64,000 nt of DNA, taken from the NCBI GenBank assembly GCA_965230605.1, contig CBDDLD010000004.1:2914001-2978000 (forward strand), in the 5' to 3' direction. Shown in pieces: positions 43,170 to 52,554 of this stretch (the first letter of the stretch is position 1; every line of letters starts with the position of its first letter). Made by a program: the position numbers and the translations under genes. The notes below the pieces were generated by a model. The model saw nothing but the letters and a program-made list of their open reading frames with translations. It was not told the origin of the DNA and searched no databases. This DNA is from CBDDLD01 sp965230605. Its GTDB lineage: Bacteria; Bacteroidota; Bacteroidia; Flavobacteriales; Flavobacteriaceae.

Positions 43170-45839
43170 TTAGAATACAAATCTATAAGTTGCCTTAATT
43201 AAAAATGTATTCTCTGGCTTTCTACTTAGGAGTTGATTATCTATTATAGAACCAAAACTATTGCTTGGATCTCCAACACCTGTGATACCCTGAGACCATA
43301 CTAAGAATATTTCAGACCCTGGTATATACTCCCATCTTACGACCAAATTTGATCTAAACTGAACAAATGCAAAATCGGGATTTCCGAAACTATAATCCGT
43401 TGTTCCATCTTCGTCTTCATCAACAGCATAACCTCCATTTACAGATTCAATTTGATTATCGTTATACCAGATTACACGATCATTTAAATTTTCAGCTATA
43501 GCATTATCAACATAATTAAAGTCAAAATACCTGGCTTTAAAAATGAAAGGTTGTCCATAATATTGTATCGTAAGGTTAGGGTTAATATTATAATTCACCC
43601 TTAATGTAGCACTTAATGTTTCCTGATCAATTTCCCCTAAAATATATCTGGTTGTATTTCCAAAACTAGACTGCGTCACATATTGTGTACGGTTAGGATT
43701 TTGAGAATATTCCATATCTAGGGAAAGACTTAATGCATTTAAAGGCTGATACCTAAAGCCTAATTCATAATTATAAAACGAAAAGTTATTTTGCTTTGCT
43801 CTAGAGTTTACATGACCTGCTCTAACACTAAACTTCTTACGTTGGTCTGTTCCTGCAAACCAATACCAAAAGTTCTCTTCATTATAACGCCAACGTGGTC
43901 CTCCTCGTAAAAAGGTATTTATAAAGATTCGAGGTTTATGTGCCGCTCCAAAATCTGTCCAGTAGTTATTCTTGAAGTTAATAAACCCATTCATCTCATA
44001 TTGTATCCTGTTATAGTTTCCTTCAAAATCAAATGCTGAAGAAAGTGTAAATCCTAAGTTAGCACGTCTAAACCAGCTGGTTGGTGTATTAAACAAGCGT
44101 CTTATGTTCGCATATTGCCTTATATCATCTGCTTGTCTTAAAAAACCGATATCGTTGAGTTCTAATTCCGGAGATTTCCAATTTCCTCCAATATTATAAC
44201 GCCAGTTGCCGCCACCCCCTTTACCAATTTCTAATCGCCCGCCTGTTCCTGTTAATGAGGTTTTATTGGGGTCTACCTCTACATGATCAGCATCTACTCT
44301 CTGGAATAAATGTGTCAATGAGCGCTGTGTGCGTTCAATAGCTTCTTTACTACCATTCACATTACTCATCGTAATGTTTCCTAAGACATAGTAAGTTCTA
44401 TTCTTCCAATTATGTCTAAAATCGATTCCTCCTGTATATGCACTTCTTCGTAAGAAGCTCACATTATCTTTGATATCTCTATTGGTAGCTGTAAAGATTC
44501 CACCTATAAAAGAATTTCGATCATTGAAGTCTTTTTGAACCCTTGTCACTAAATAATTAGTAAAAGGTTCTACCAATTCTTCTCTTTCCTCTCCGACATC
44601 AGGCAATCCATTAATAACATCTTCTCTCTCATCAAGTCTTACTTCACCAAACTCTTTTGAAGTAACACTTTCTAATACACCGATAGCCCATCCGTCCTTG
44701 GTTTTACCACTAAATTTAGCTGCTCCTAAAATCGTTGTAAAGTTTGGAATATCTTCATATTCCCCAAGGCTTGGATTTGCACTAGTTCCTCCCTGAGGTG
44801 TTCTTCCAATACGTCTAGAAAAGAAAACGTTATCAGCACCCCCGCCTACTCTAAAATCGAATACATTCTTATTCTCTACAAAGAATGGTCGTCTTTCCTG
44901 AAAGAAAATTTCAAAACCATCTAAAGCTATGGCGCCAGGGTCGGCATCTACTTGTCCAAAATCTGGGTTGATCGTTAGGTCTAAAGTAAGATCATTGGTT
45001 ATTCCGATTTTTGCATCCAACCCTGCTGTAAGCTTAGTATCATTACCATCTCTAAATGGATTTCCTGGTTCCGACTCATACGTATCTAATTGTGCAACTG
45101 TATAAGGTTGTATCTCTAATTGCTTTTGTGGTTTCAATCCAACCAACCCTCTAAGCTCTCCAAATTCACTTACCCAGCCCGGTGGATTTGCTTCTAAAGG
45201 TTGCCAAGTAGAGCGTTCTTCGTTATTAAAATAGCGCCTCGTGGATTGTAACCCCCAAACTTGTTCTTGCTCATTACCAAAACGTAACTGACTCAATGGA
45301 ATACGAATTTCAGCGGTCCACCCTTCATCATCAATGTTTGTAGCTACATACCATATGGGGTTCCAGCTGCCATCAAAATTTCCGTTGTTAGATACAAATT
45401 CATCGCCTTTAACACCTGATGCAGATATGGTAAACGAAAATGCTGTACGATCATCATTATAACTATCTATATTGATTTCTACCCAATCTCCCGGGAAATC
45501 ATCGCGTCTCCCCAATCGTTTTTCTATTGTGGAAGGATCCGCCTGATAACACTTAAATGCAACATATAGATTCTTATCATCATAAATGATCTTCATCTTC
45601 GTTTGTTCTGATGGTGGGGTACCGACATCTGGTTGAAATTCTACATAGTCTGATGTCCATTCAACTATGTCCCAAGCAGAGTCATCTATTAAACCATCAA
45701 TTTTTGGAGGATCATTACTCTCTATTGGTTTGGTGGTATATGTGCGTTTCGGAATAGTAGATGTATTACTATTGTCTTGTGCTAAGGATTCAAATTGAAA
45801 TAAATAAATTAGAACGAGGGCTAGTAAGAAACGTTTCAT
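43170..45839 (-). CDS. DUF5916 protein with N-terminal CBM9-like domain and C-terminal outer-membrane barrel
   Basis: Protein of 889 aa. A signal peptide (about 1-20) is followed by a CBM9-like beta sandwich (about 30-240) with the typical opening PPKIDGLIDDSAWD and later DDKNLYVAFKCYQADPS. DUF5916 then forms a long barrel-like region, with FQERRPFFVENKNVFDF as a family mark and a terminal strand ending in KATYRFVF. It is likely an outer-membrane protein that binds a carbohydrate or similar ligand; the substrate is unknown. It is a single gene with no SusC/SusD neighbours. Confidence 0.85.
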   Translation of the reverse strand: MKRFLLALVLIYLFQFESLAQDNSNTSTIPKRTYTTKPIESNDPPKIDGLIDDSAWDIVEWTSDYVEFQPDVGTPPSEQTKMKIIYDDKNLYVAFKCYQADPSTIEKRLGRRDDFPGDWVEINIDSYNDDRTAFSFTISASGVKGDEFVSNNGNFDGSWNPIWYVATNIDDEGWTAEIRIPLSQLRFGNEQEQVWGLQSTRRYFNNEERSTWQPLEANPPGWVSEFGELRGLVGLKPQKQLEIQPYTVAQLDTYESEPGNPFRDGNDTKLTAGLDAKIGITNDLTLDLTINPDFGQVDADPGAIALDGFEIFFQERRPFFVENKNVFDFRVGGGADNVFFSRRIGRTPQGGTSANPSLGEYEDIPNFTTILGAAKFSGKTKDGWAIGVLESVTSKEFGEVRLDEREDVINGLPDVGEEREELVEPFTNYLVTRVQKDFNDRNSFIGGIFTATNRDIKDNVSFLRRSAYTGGIDFRHNWKNRTYYVLGNITMSNVNGSKEAIERTQRSLTHLFQRVDADHVEVDPNKTSLTGTGGRLEIGKGGGGNWRYNIGGNWKSPELELNDIGFLRQADDIRQYANIRRLFNTPTSWFRRANLGFTLSSAFDFEGNYNRIQYEMNGFINFKNNYWTDFGAAHKPRIFINTFLRGGPRWRYNEENFWYWFAGTDQRKKFSVRAGHVNSRAKQNNFSFYNYELGFRYQPLNALSLSLDMEYSQNPNRTQYVTQSSFGNTTRYILGEIDQETLSATLRVNYNINPNLTIQYYGQPFIFKARYFDFNYVDNAIAENLNDRVIWYNDNQIESVNGGYAVDEDEDGTTDYSFGNPDFAFVQFRSNLVVRWEYIPGSEIFLVWSQGITGVGDPSNSFGSIIDNQLLSRKPENTFLIKATYRFVF

Positions 45840-45992
45840 TGATTGATGATGGAAGTTGATTGATATACAATACTAAAGACTTTATCTCAATAAAGGTGTT
45901 ACACTTTTCTTAAATTATTTGATAAATGAATTTATATTCTGAAGCAATAATTATACCTTCATAATAGTTTTACTCTAAATACTAATACTATA

Positions 45993-46793
45993 GTGAGGAC
46001 TACAATTAATTTTACATTACTTCTTTTATGCTTTAGCATTAATGCCCAAGATAGCTTAAGTATTTTGGGAAAGTATAGCGATTACTGGTTAGCTAATGGA
46101 GATGCTGGTGGTACTTTTCTAGAACTCAAAGCAAATGGAAAATTTGTATTATGCGATGTAGATTATGTTTTTCCTATGACTTTTAAAGAGTATACAAATG
46201 AAGGGCATTGGGTGATGCAAGATGATCAAATAGTACTAAACCCGCATTTAAAAAGAAGAAAGCCTAAGGTTATAATCAATGAAAAGGAAATCGCTGAAAA
46301 TGATTCTTTAGAGATCAAAATCAACTACTATATAGAATCTTATAAAAATCAAAGGCGGATAGAAAAGGTTTCATCAGAATTTGATATTCTAACACTCTAC
46401 TTCAATAAGAAAAGGAAGTATATTAATATTACCAATCCTAAATTTGATTTAGGCAGTTGCGCCTTTGCACCGAGAATAAGAAGAAGAGTAAATATCGATT
46501 CTTCCAAGACATTTAAAATACCTAAAAGAGAACTCTCTAAAGTAGGAATCATGGGCTATGGTTTTATTAAGCCTATTGAACTTCCGATAAAAAACATGAC
46601 TACTAACTACTTAGAAATAAATATTACAATTCCTGTAGATATAGAGCGCATGCCAAGAAATAAAAAAGTCCTCATTAAAGGCAACCGAGCTTTCATTTAT
46701 GAACGTAATGGTAAGGTTAGAAAATCTCTTAACCCATTATACAAAAAGCGGCAAAATATCAAAGAAAACCCTACCACAAGAATTAAGTCCTGA
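45993..46793 (+). CDS. Secreted protein of unknown function, GTG start
   Basis: I do not recognise a family. The 266-aa protein starts at GTG 45993, giving a clear signal peptide (about 1-18, ending INAQD). The first third resembles lipocalin-like secreted proteins in composition (SDYWLANGDAGGTFLELKAN...GHWVMQDDQIVLNP), a beta-rich layout. The rest is a basic domain with several Lys/Arg clusters. The 153 bases upstream hold no good promoter match. Confidence 0.72.
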   Translation: MRTTINFTLLLLCFSINAQDSLSILGKYSDYWLANGDAGGTFLELKANGKFVLCDVDYVFPMTFKEYTNEGHWVMQDDQIVLNPHLKRRKPKVIINEKEIAENDSLEIKINYYIESYKNQRRIEKVSSEFDILTLYFNKKRKYINITNPKFDLGSCAFAPRIRRRVNIDSSKTFKIPKRELSKVGIMGYGFIKPIELPIKNMTTNYLEINITIPVDIERMPRNKKVLIKGNRAFIYERNGKVRKSLNPLYKKRQNIKENPTTRIKS

Positions 46794-46821
46794 TTTTCAG
46801 TCAAAAAAACACCAGAGCTGT

Positions 46822-46851
46822 TTGTTAATCCAATAGTTTATCGTAAATTTG
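46822..46851 (+). promoter_or_regulatory. Promoter of the rplM-rpsI operon
   Basis: TTG at 46822-46824, exactly 19 bases, then TAAATTTG at 46844-46851 followed by CA. This is a full match to the Bacteroidota consensus TTG-N19-TAnnTTTG and the clearest promoter in the window. The transcript would start near 46857, giving a leader of about 42 bases. Confidence 0.85.
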
Positions 46852-46898
46852 CAAACTCTTTTTTGAAGAGGTAAGTATAATTAACAAAACAAATTAGT

Positions 46899-47354
46899 GT
46901 GGATACATTAAGCTACAAAACGGTTTCTGCTAACAAAGCTACTGTAAATAAAGAGTGGGTTTTAGTAGATGCTGATGGACAAACCTTAGGACGCTTAGCT
47001 TCTAAAGTTGCAAAACTTTTAAGAGGTAAGCACAAGCCTAACTTCACGCCACACGTTGATTGTGGAGATAACGTTATTGTTATCAATGCAGAAAAGATCA
47101 ACTTATCAGGAAACAAATGGACTGACAAAACTTATGTGCGTCATACAGGGTACCCTGGTGGGCAAAGAAGCTTAACTGCTACTGAAATGTTTGAGAAAAA
47201 TCCAAACAGATTAGTAGAGAAATCAGTGAAAGGAATGCTGCCTAAAAACAAATTAGGAGCACAGTTATTCCGTAATCTAACGGTTGTATCTGGAACAGAG
47301 CATGCACATGAAGCTCAAAAACCAAAGACAATCAATTTAAACGAATTTAACTAA
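46899..47354 (+). CDS. rplM: 50S ribosomal protein L13
   Basis: Ribosomal protein of 151 aa with the L13 core WVLVDADGQTLGRLASKVAK, GDNVIVINAEKI and MLPKNKLGAQLFRNL. It starts with GTG at 46899; no in-frame ATG gives the full N-terminus. The stop and the rpsI start overlap as TAATG. Preceded by a consensus promoter. Confidence 0.97.
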   Translation: MDTLSYKTVSANKATVNKEWVLVDADGQTLGRLASKVAKLLRGKHKPNFTPHVDCGDNVIVINAEKINLSGNKWTDKTYVRHTGYPGGQRSLTATEMFEKNPNRLVEKSVKGMLPKNKLGAQLFRNLTVVSGTEHAHEAQKPKTINLNEFN

Positions 47355-47740
47355 TGGAAGTAATTCACAAAATTGGCCGTAGAAAGACGGCTGTTGCTCG
47401 TGTGTATGTTGCCAAAGGAAAAGGTAACATTACCGTGAACAAAAAAGACATGGCGGTTTATTTTCCTACTGCAACATTGCAGTATAAGGTAAACCAACCT
47501 ATAGCTATGACTAACAATGATGGCAACTTTGATATTACTGTAAACGTATATGGAGGTGGTGTCACCGGCCAGGCAGAAGCTGTACGTTTAGCAATCTCTC
47601 GTGCAATGTGCGAGTTAGATGAAGAAAACAGAGCAATATTAAAGCCAGAAGGTCTATTAACGAGAGATCCAAGAATGGTAGAGCGTAAGAAATTCGGTCA
47701 GAAGAAAGCGCGTAAGAAATTCCAGTTCTCTAAACGTTAA
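47354..47740 (+). CDS. rpsI: 30S ribosomal protein S9
   Basis: Ribosomal protein of 128 aa with the usual GRRKTAVARVYVAKGKGNIT opening and the basic C-terminus ending in KKFQFSKR, the S9 tail that reaches the P-site tRNA. It starts in the last base of the rplM stop (TAATG), so it is translationally coupled. A strong hairpin terminator lies 14 bases after the stop. Confidence 0.97.
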   Translation: MEVIHKIGRRKTAVARVYVAKGKGNITVNKKDMAVYFPTATLQYKVNQPIAMTNNDGNFDITVNVYGGGVTGQAEAVRLAISRAMCELDEENRAILKPEGLLTRDPRMVERKKFGQKKARKKFQFSKR

Positions 47741-47754
47741 TATCCAACAATTTT

Positions 47755-47794
47755 TGATTCAGAATCTGTTTTTACAGATTTCTGAATCATTTTT
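47755..47794 (+). terminator. Intrinsic terminator after rpsI
   Basis: A long stem TGATTCAGAATCTG/CAGATTTCTGAATCA (47755-47768 and 47775-47789) with a one-base bulge and a TTTTTA loop, followed by TTTTTAAAA. It separates rplM-rpsI from rpsB-tsf. Confidence 0.88.
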
Positions 47795-47881
47795 AAAATG
47801 AATCGCTGAAAAATTCAGCACAATTAAAAACCAGTTATTGTTGCCCAAGACTATAAACGTCAGGGTTTAGTTTAGCATCTA

Positions 47882-47917
47882 AATGATAAAGGCCTTTTTA
47901 TAAGCCACTTTATCATT
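47882..47917 (+). promoter_or_regulatory. Hairpin in the rpsB leader, candidate ribosomal-protein autoregulatory element
   Basis: AATGATAAAGGC (47882-47893) pairs with GCCACTTTATCATT (47904-47917) around one bulged base, with a loop of ten bases. It lies 33 bases before the rpsB ATG in a leader of about 150 bases that has no gene. S2 operons in other phyla are autoregulated through leader RNA; here the assignment rests on structure and position only. Confidence 0.4.
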
Positions 47918-47950
47918 GCTAATTCAACAGAACGTAAACTATTACAAAAA

Positions 47951-48751
47951 ATGGAAAAAGTAGAAGTAAAAGACTTACTTGAAGCTGGTGTTCATTTTGG
48001 TCACTTAACCCGTAAATGGGATCCAAACATGGCACCTTACATCTATATGGAGCGTAACGGCATCCATATTATCAATCTTTACAAGACTGCTGCTAAAATT
48101 GAAGAAACTTCTAATGCACTTCACAAAATTGCAGCATCAGGAAAGAAAATCTTATTTGTTGCTACAAAAAAGCAAGCTAAAGACATCGTTGCTGATAAAG
48201 CCGGTGCTGTAAACATGCCATACATTACTGAGCGTTGGCCAGGTGGTATGCTTACAAACTTTGTTACTATCAGAAAAGCTGTTAAGAAAATGGCTTCTAT
48301 TGATAGAATGAAGAAGGATGGTACATTTAACTCTTTATCAAAGAAAGAACGTTTACAGGTAGATCGTCAACGTGCAAAATTAGAAAAGAACTTAGGTTCA
48401 ATTTCTGATATGACACGTTTACCAGGAGCTATCTTCGTTGTTGATATTAAAAGAGAGCACATTGCAATTAAAGAAGCTCAAAAGCTTAACATTCCAATCT
48501 TTGCAATGGTAGATACAAACTCTGATCCTCGTCAAGTAGATTATGTCATCCCGGCAAATGACGATGCATCTAAGTCTATTGATAAAATATTAGACATTGT
48601 AACTTCTGCTATTAATGATGGTTTACAAGAGCGTAAATCTGAACGTGCTGAAAAAGAAGGTAAAGCTCAAAAAGAAGCAGTCAAGGCACCAGCTAAGGAA
48701 GCTAAGACTGAGCCAGCTAAAGAAGCTGTAGCGGTACAAGAAGAAGAATAA
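47951..48751 (+). CDS. rpsB: 30S ribosomal protein S2
   Basis: Ribosomal protein of 266 aa. The core has the S2 marks LLEAGVHFGHLTRKWDPNM, ERWPGGMLTNF, RLPGAIFVVDIKRE and FAMVDTNSDPRQVDYVIPAN. The last 40 residues form an Ala/Lys/Glu-rich tail beyond the fold. Such tails occur in other Bacteroidota S2 proteins. It is followed by tsf after 91 bases with a hairpin between, the order conserved across bacteria. Confidence 0.97.
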   Translation: MEKVEVKDLLEAGVHFGHLTRKWDPNMAPYIYMERNGIHIINLYKTAAKIEETSNALHKIAASGKKILFVATKKQAKDIVADKAGAVNMPYITERWPGGMLTNFVTIRKAVKKMASIDRMKKDGTFNSLSKKERLQVDRQRAKLEKNLGSISDMTRLPGAIFVVDIKREHIAIKEAQKLNIPIFAMVDTNSDPRQVDYVIPANDDASKSIDKILDIVTSAINDGLQERKSERAEKEGKAQKEAVKAPAKEAKTEPAKEAVAVQEEE

Positions 48752-48771
48752 ATAACATTTACACAACACAA

Positions 48772-48819
48772 AAAAGTCGTTTAGTTCTTTTCTTTGCTGA
48801 AATTAGTTGGACGACTTTT
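48772..48819 (+). terminator. Intercistronic hairpin between rpsB and tsf (possible attenuator)
   Basis: AAAAGTCGT (48772-48780) pairs with ACGACTTTT (48811-48819), extendable by two G-U pairs, around a loop of about 24 bases. The T-run after it is short, so it may reduce rather than stop read-through into tsf. Confidence 0.4.
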
Positions 48820-48842
48820 CATTTAAATACAATTTAGAAATT

Positions 48843-49664
48843 ATGGTAAAAATAACAGCTGCCGAAGTAAATAGATTAAGAAAAACTACTGGCGCAGGTA
48901 TGATGGATTGTAAAAAAGCTTTAGTTGAAGCTGAAGGAGATTTTGACAAAGCTATTGAGATCTTACGTAAAAAAGGACAAAAGGTTGCTGCAAAGCGTGC
49001 TGACAGAGAATCTTCTGAAGGTGCTGCTATTGCTAAAGTAAATTCAGATAATACAGTTGGTGTTTCAATTGTATTAGGATGCGAAACTGATTTCGTTGGT
49101 AAAAACGAGAGCTTTGTGAATTTAGCTCATGACCTTGCTGAAATAGCACTTAATTATGCCTCTAAAGAAGAATTCTTAGCTGCTGATTACAATGGAATGA
49201 GTGTTTCTGAAAAACTAATTGAACAAACTGGAGTTATTGGTGAAAAATTAGACATCAATGCTTTTGAAAAGATTGAAGCTCCATTTGTTGGTTCATACAT
49301 CCACGCAGGTAATAAGATTGCTACATTAGTAGGTTTATCTCAAAATGTTGAAGGTGCTGCAGTTGTAGCTAAGGATGTTGCTATGCAAGCTGCTGCAATG
49401 AACCCTATTGCATTAAATGAAGAAGGTGTAGATGCATCTGTTGTTGAAAAAGAAATAGAAATTGCTAAAGATCAATTACGTCAAGAAGGTAAGCCTGAAG
49501 CTATGCTAGAAAACATCGCTAAAGGGAAATTAAAGCGTTTCTTCAAAGACAACACTTTAATCAACCAAGCCTTTATTAAAGATAGTAAGGTTAGTGTTGC
49601 AGACTATGTGAAATCTATTGGAGATGTATCTGTAACTGACTTTAGACGTGTTGCATTAGGATAA
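48843..49664 (+). CDS. tsf: Translation elongation factor Ts
   Basis: Nucleotide exchange factor for EF-Tu, 273 aa from the ATG at 48843. An ATG at 48807 would add twelve residues (MDDFSFKYNLEI) absent from the family and would lie on the intercistronic hairpin, so I reject it. The N-terminal UBA-like domain has EVNRLRKTTGAGMMDCKKAL. The core contains ADRESSEGA and LGCETDFVGKNESF, which contacts EF-Tu. It ends just before a terminator. Confidence 0.97.
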   Translation: MVKITAAEVNRLRKTTGAGMMDCKKALVEAEGDFDKAIEILRKKGQKVAAKRADRESSEGAAIAKVNSDNTVGVSIVLGCETDFVGKNESFVNLAHDLAEIALNYASKEEFLAADYNGMSVSEKLIEQTGVIGEKLDINAFEKIEAPFVGSYIHAGNKIATLVGLSQNVEGAAVVAKDVAMQAAAMNPIALNEEGVDASVVEKEIEIAKDQLRQEGKPEAMLENIAKGKLKRFFKDNTLINQAFIKDSKVSVADYVKSIGDVSVTDFRRVALG

Positions 49665-49685
49665 GTAATATTACATCTTATATAC

Positions 49686-49715
49686 AAAGCCACTTGAGAT
49701 CAGGTGGCTTTTTTA
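49686..49715 (+). terminator. Intrinsic terminator after tsf
   Basis: AAAGCCACTTGA (49686-49697) pairs with TCAGGTGGCTTT (49700-49711) with one G-U pair, followed by a T-run. It lies 21 bases after the tsf stop codon. Confidence 0.85.
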
Positions 49716-49754
49716 TTGAAAATTATTTCGCTTTCAAAGATTACAAGAATTGTT

Positions 49755-49762
49755 TAGCTTTG
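49755..49762 (+). promoter_or_regulatory. Candidate -7 element for pyrH-frr (TAGCTTTG)
   Basis: TAGCTTTG matches TAnnTTTG and is followed by C, 51 bases before the pyrH ATG and just after the tsf terminator. No TTG is seen at 19 bases upstream. Confidence 0.5.
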
Positions 49763-49813
49763 CTTAACTATATTCGCACTTAGTTGTGAATATCAAAAAT
49801 CATCAAACTTTTA

Positions 49814-50521
49814 ATGAAATATAAAAGAATTCTCTTAAAATTATCTGGTGAAGCCTTAATGGGTACCCGCCAATATGGAATAGACCCGGTTAGACTTTCA
49901 GAATATGCCGAGGATATTAAAGTCATAACAGAAAAAGGTGTTGAAGTAGCAATTGTTATTGGTGGTGGAAATATTTTTAGAGGTGTAGCAGGAGCCAGCA
50001 ATGGGATGGATAGAGTACAAGGAGATCATATGGGAATGTTAGCAACGGTTATCAATGGTCTGGCATTACAAGGTGCTCTTGAAGATGCCGGAATACCTAC
50101 CCGTCTTCAATCTGCGATTAAAATTAATGAAGTCGCAGAACCTTTCATTATGAGAAAGGCGGTACGTCACTTAGAAAAAGGGCGTGTTGTAATTTTTGGT
50201 GGTGGTACAGGAAACCCTTATTTCACTACAGATTCAGCTGCCGTACTAAGAGCTATAGAAATTAAAGCCGATGTCATCTTAAAAGGTACTCGTGTGGATG
50301 GTATTTATACAGCTGATCCAGAGAAAGATCAAAGTGCAGTTAAATTTGACCATATCACTTTTGACGATGTGCTAAGAAAAGGACTAAAAGTTATGGATAC
50401 CACTGCTTTTACTCTAAGTCAAGAAAATGAGCTTCCAATTATTGTATTTGACATGAATAAAAAAGGCAACTTGCTCAAAGTTGTTTCCGGAGAAAATATT
50501 GGCACTAAAGTAAATTTATAG
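49814..50521 (+). CDS. pyrH: UMP kinase
   Basis: Hexameric amino-acid-kinase-fold enzyme that phosphorylates UMP to UDP. The 235 aa show the P-loop-like opening RILLKLSGEALMG, VIGGGNIFRG, the MGMLATVINGLALQ segment, and GGTGNPYFTTDSAAVLRAIE for UMP binding. Length is normal. It precedes frr by 57 bases, the common bacterial order after rpsB-tsf. Confidence 0.98.
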   Translation: MKYKRILLKLSGEALMGTRQYGIDPVRLSEYAEDIKVITEKGVEVAIVIGGGNIFRGVAGASNGMDRVQGDHMGMLATVINGLALQGALEDAGIPTRLQSAIKINEVAEPFIMRKAVRHLEKGRVVIFGGGTGNPYFTTDSAAVLRAIEIKADVILKGTRVDGIYTADPEKDQSAVKFDHITFDDVLRKGLKVMDTTAFTLSQENELPIIVFDMNKKGNLLKVVSGENIGTKVNL

Positions 50522-50578
50522 CTCTGATAAAGAGATATGGCTTACATTTTGATAACCCTCAATTAAAACGCAAAGAAG

Positions 50579-51133
50579 ATGAACGAAGACATTCAATTTT
50601 TATTAGATACCGCAAAGGAATCAATGGATAATGCAATTAAGCATTTAGAAAAGCAGTTATCAAATATTAGAGCAGGAAAAGCAAGTCCTTCCATGTTAGG
50701 AAGTGTTATGGTAGATTATTATGGGTCTCAAACGCCGCTTAACCAAGTAGCTAATGTTAACACTCCTGATGGTAGAACTATTACTGTTCAGCCATGGGAA
50801 AAAACGATGCTACAAGAAATAGAGCGAGGCATCATGCTAGCAAACTTAGGTTTCAACCCAATGAACAATGGGGAATCTATTATAATAAACGTTCCGCCTT
50901 TAACTGAAGAGCGCCGTAAAGATTTAGTAAGGCAAGCTAAAGCAGAGACAGAAGATGCAAAAATAGGCATCAGAAATGCGCGGAAAGATGCTAATAACGA
51001 GATCAAAAAGCTCGATGTTTCAGAAGATGTCAAAAAAAATACTGAAATTGACGTACAAGAATTAACTGATAATTACGTTAAGCGTGTTGATACCATTTTT
51101 GATGTAAAAGAAAAAGAAATTATGACGGTTTAA
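50579..51133 (+). CDS. frr: Ribosome recycling factor
   Basis: Splits post-termination ribosomes with EF-G. The 184 aa have the helical domain I start NAIKHLEKQLSNIRAGKASP, the beta domain GSQTPLNQVANVNTPDGRTI, and the domain I return EERRKDLVRQAKAETEDAKI. Length is normal. Downstream genes are unrelated envelope proteins. Confidence 0.98.
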   Translation: MNEDIQFLLDTAKESMDNAIKHLEKQLSNIRAGKASPSMLGSVMVDYYGSQTPLNQVANVNTPDGRTITVQPWEKTMLQEIERGIMLANLGFNPMNNGESIIINVPPLTEERRKDLVRQAKAETEDAKIGIRNARKDANNEIKKLDVSEDVKKNTEIDVQELTDNYVKRVDTIFDVKEKEIMTV

Positions 51134-51198
51134 TTATTGCCCTACTTCTTTCACTTTACTTCACCTATGAAATAAAAAAAATAAGATCATAAAAGTTT

Positions 51199-52479
51199 AT
51201 GCTAAAACGTGTATGCGTAGTTTTAATCTTACTTTTTACTGCAAACGTTAAAGCACAGATTAATCCAAAACCTAAAAAAGATTCTACTACCGTAAAACAA
51301 GATTCGTTACGGAAAAGTGAATTTTTAACCAATATAGGTGTCGGATACTTCCCTACTAAATACTTCAAGTTTGATTTAAGGTACCTTATTAAATTCAATC
51401 AATTTGAAGGATTTAGAACCGGACTTGGAGGAATTACAAGTGAAAACTTCTCCGAAAAATTCCGTATCAACGGTTATACTGTATATGGCTTCAAAGATAA
51501 ACGTTATAAGTATAGCGTTGGTGGGGGCGTGCGAGTAGGTCCAAAAACAAATACTTGGATTAATTTCACATACACAGATGATCTTAAAGAAACAGGAAGT
51601 TCTACATTTTTAACCGATAAGCGTTTTTTTACTTTTTTTGAACCCCGGCTTTTAAATATTGACTTATTTCATAGGCATATTACTAAGTCGATTGCATTAG
51701 AACATAGAATTACTAATCATTTGCTTTCAGAAACAGAAGTAGCCATTAGTAAAATAAACCCAACTTATACTTATACTTATTTCCTTGATGGGGTGTCTTA
51801 CAACACATTTGATGTTAGTACCGCCACAGTAAGTTTACAATGGAGCCCATTTAGTAGTTATGAGTATGTTGATGATAAACTTGAAGAAGAAAAAGAAGGG
51901 TTTCCTAAGTTTACACTTCAGTTTACTCAGGGCATTAATAATGTTTTTGGAAGCGATTTTAATTTTACAAAGCTTGATTTTAGGACGATTTATCAATTAA
52001 ATCATGGTGATGAGTCTCTAACCCGATTAACTGCCGTTGCAGGAATTGCTGGCGGTGAGGCCCCCTTAACACATTTGTATCACGCTTATCCGAATAATAT
52101 TACTAAGGAAACTATTTTACAGCGATTTTCTGTAGCCGGCCTAAACAGTTTTGAGACTATGTACTTCAATGAGTTTTTCAGTGATAAGTTTGCTACACTT
52201 CAGATAAAACACTTCTTAAAACCATTCAAGTTTTCTGAATGGTTCAAACCTCAACTGGTTCTTATTTCGCGCTACGCAGTAGGCAGCATGCAAAGTATAG
52301 ATAGACACCAAGGCATTACATTTAATACACTAGACCAACTCTATTCAGAATCTGGCTTTGAGATCAATAAACTTCTGTTTGGTTTTGGGTTAAGTTTTGC
52401 ATATCGATATGGAGGATATCACCTCCCTAAACTAGAAGACAACATTGCTTTTAAGTTTACATTTAATATTTCGTTGTAA
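51199..52479 (+). CDS. Outer-membrane barrel protein related to the C-terminal half of DUF5686
   Basis: Protein of 426 aa with a signal peptide (about 1-19, ending VKAQI) and a beta-strand-rich body. The segments FRTGLGGITSENFSEKFRIN and HAYPNNITKETILQRF...SFETMYFNEFFSD resemble the barrel half of DUF5686 proteins. Those are usually about 800 aa, with an N-terminal carboxypeptidase-regulatory-like domain that is absent here. It is likely an outer-membrane protein of unknown role. It starts 65 bases after frr. Confidence 0.7.
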   Translation: MLKRVCVVLILLFTANVKAQINPKPKKDSTTVKQDSLRKSEFLTNIGVGYFPTKYFKFDLRYLIKFNQFEGFRTGLGGITSENFSEKFRINGYTVYGFKDKRYKYSVGGGVRVGPKTNTWINFTYTDDLKETGSSTFLTDKRFFTFFEPRLLNIDLFHRHITKSIALEHRITNHLLSETEVAISKINPTYTYTYFLDGVSYNTFDVSTATVSLQWSPFSSYEYVDDKLEEEKEGFPKFTLQFTQGINNVFGSDFNFTKLDFRTIYQLNHGDESLTRLTAVAGIAGGEAPLTHLYHAYPNNITKETILQRFSVAGLNSFETMYFNEFFSDKFATLQIKHFLKPFKFSEWFKPQLVLISRYAVGSMQSIDRHQGITFNTLDQLYSESGFEINKLLFGFGLSFAYRYGGYHLPKLEDNIAFKFTFNISL

Positions 52480-52554
52480 TAGTATCATTATATTGTTAAT
52501 TACCATAGCATTTCCTCTGGTTTTTTCTACCTTTGCGGCTCATTTTGCCAATGC

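Noticed and set aside
48807..48842. An earlier tsf start adding twelve residues
   Set aside because: The extra residues are not part of EF-Ts and the region forms the rpsB-tsf intercistronic hairpin.
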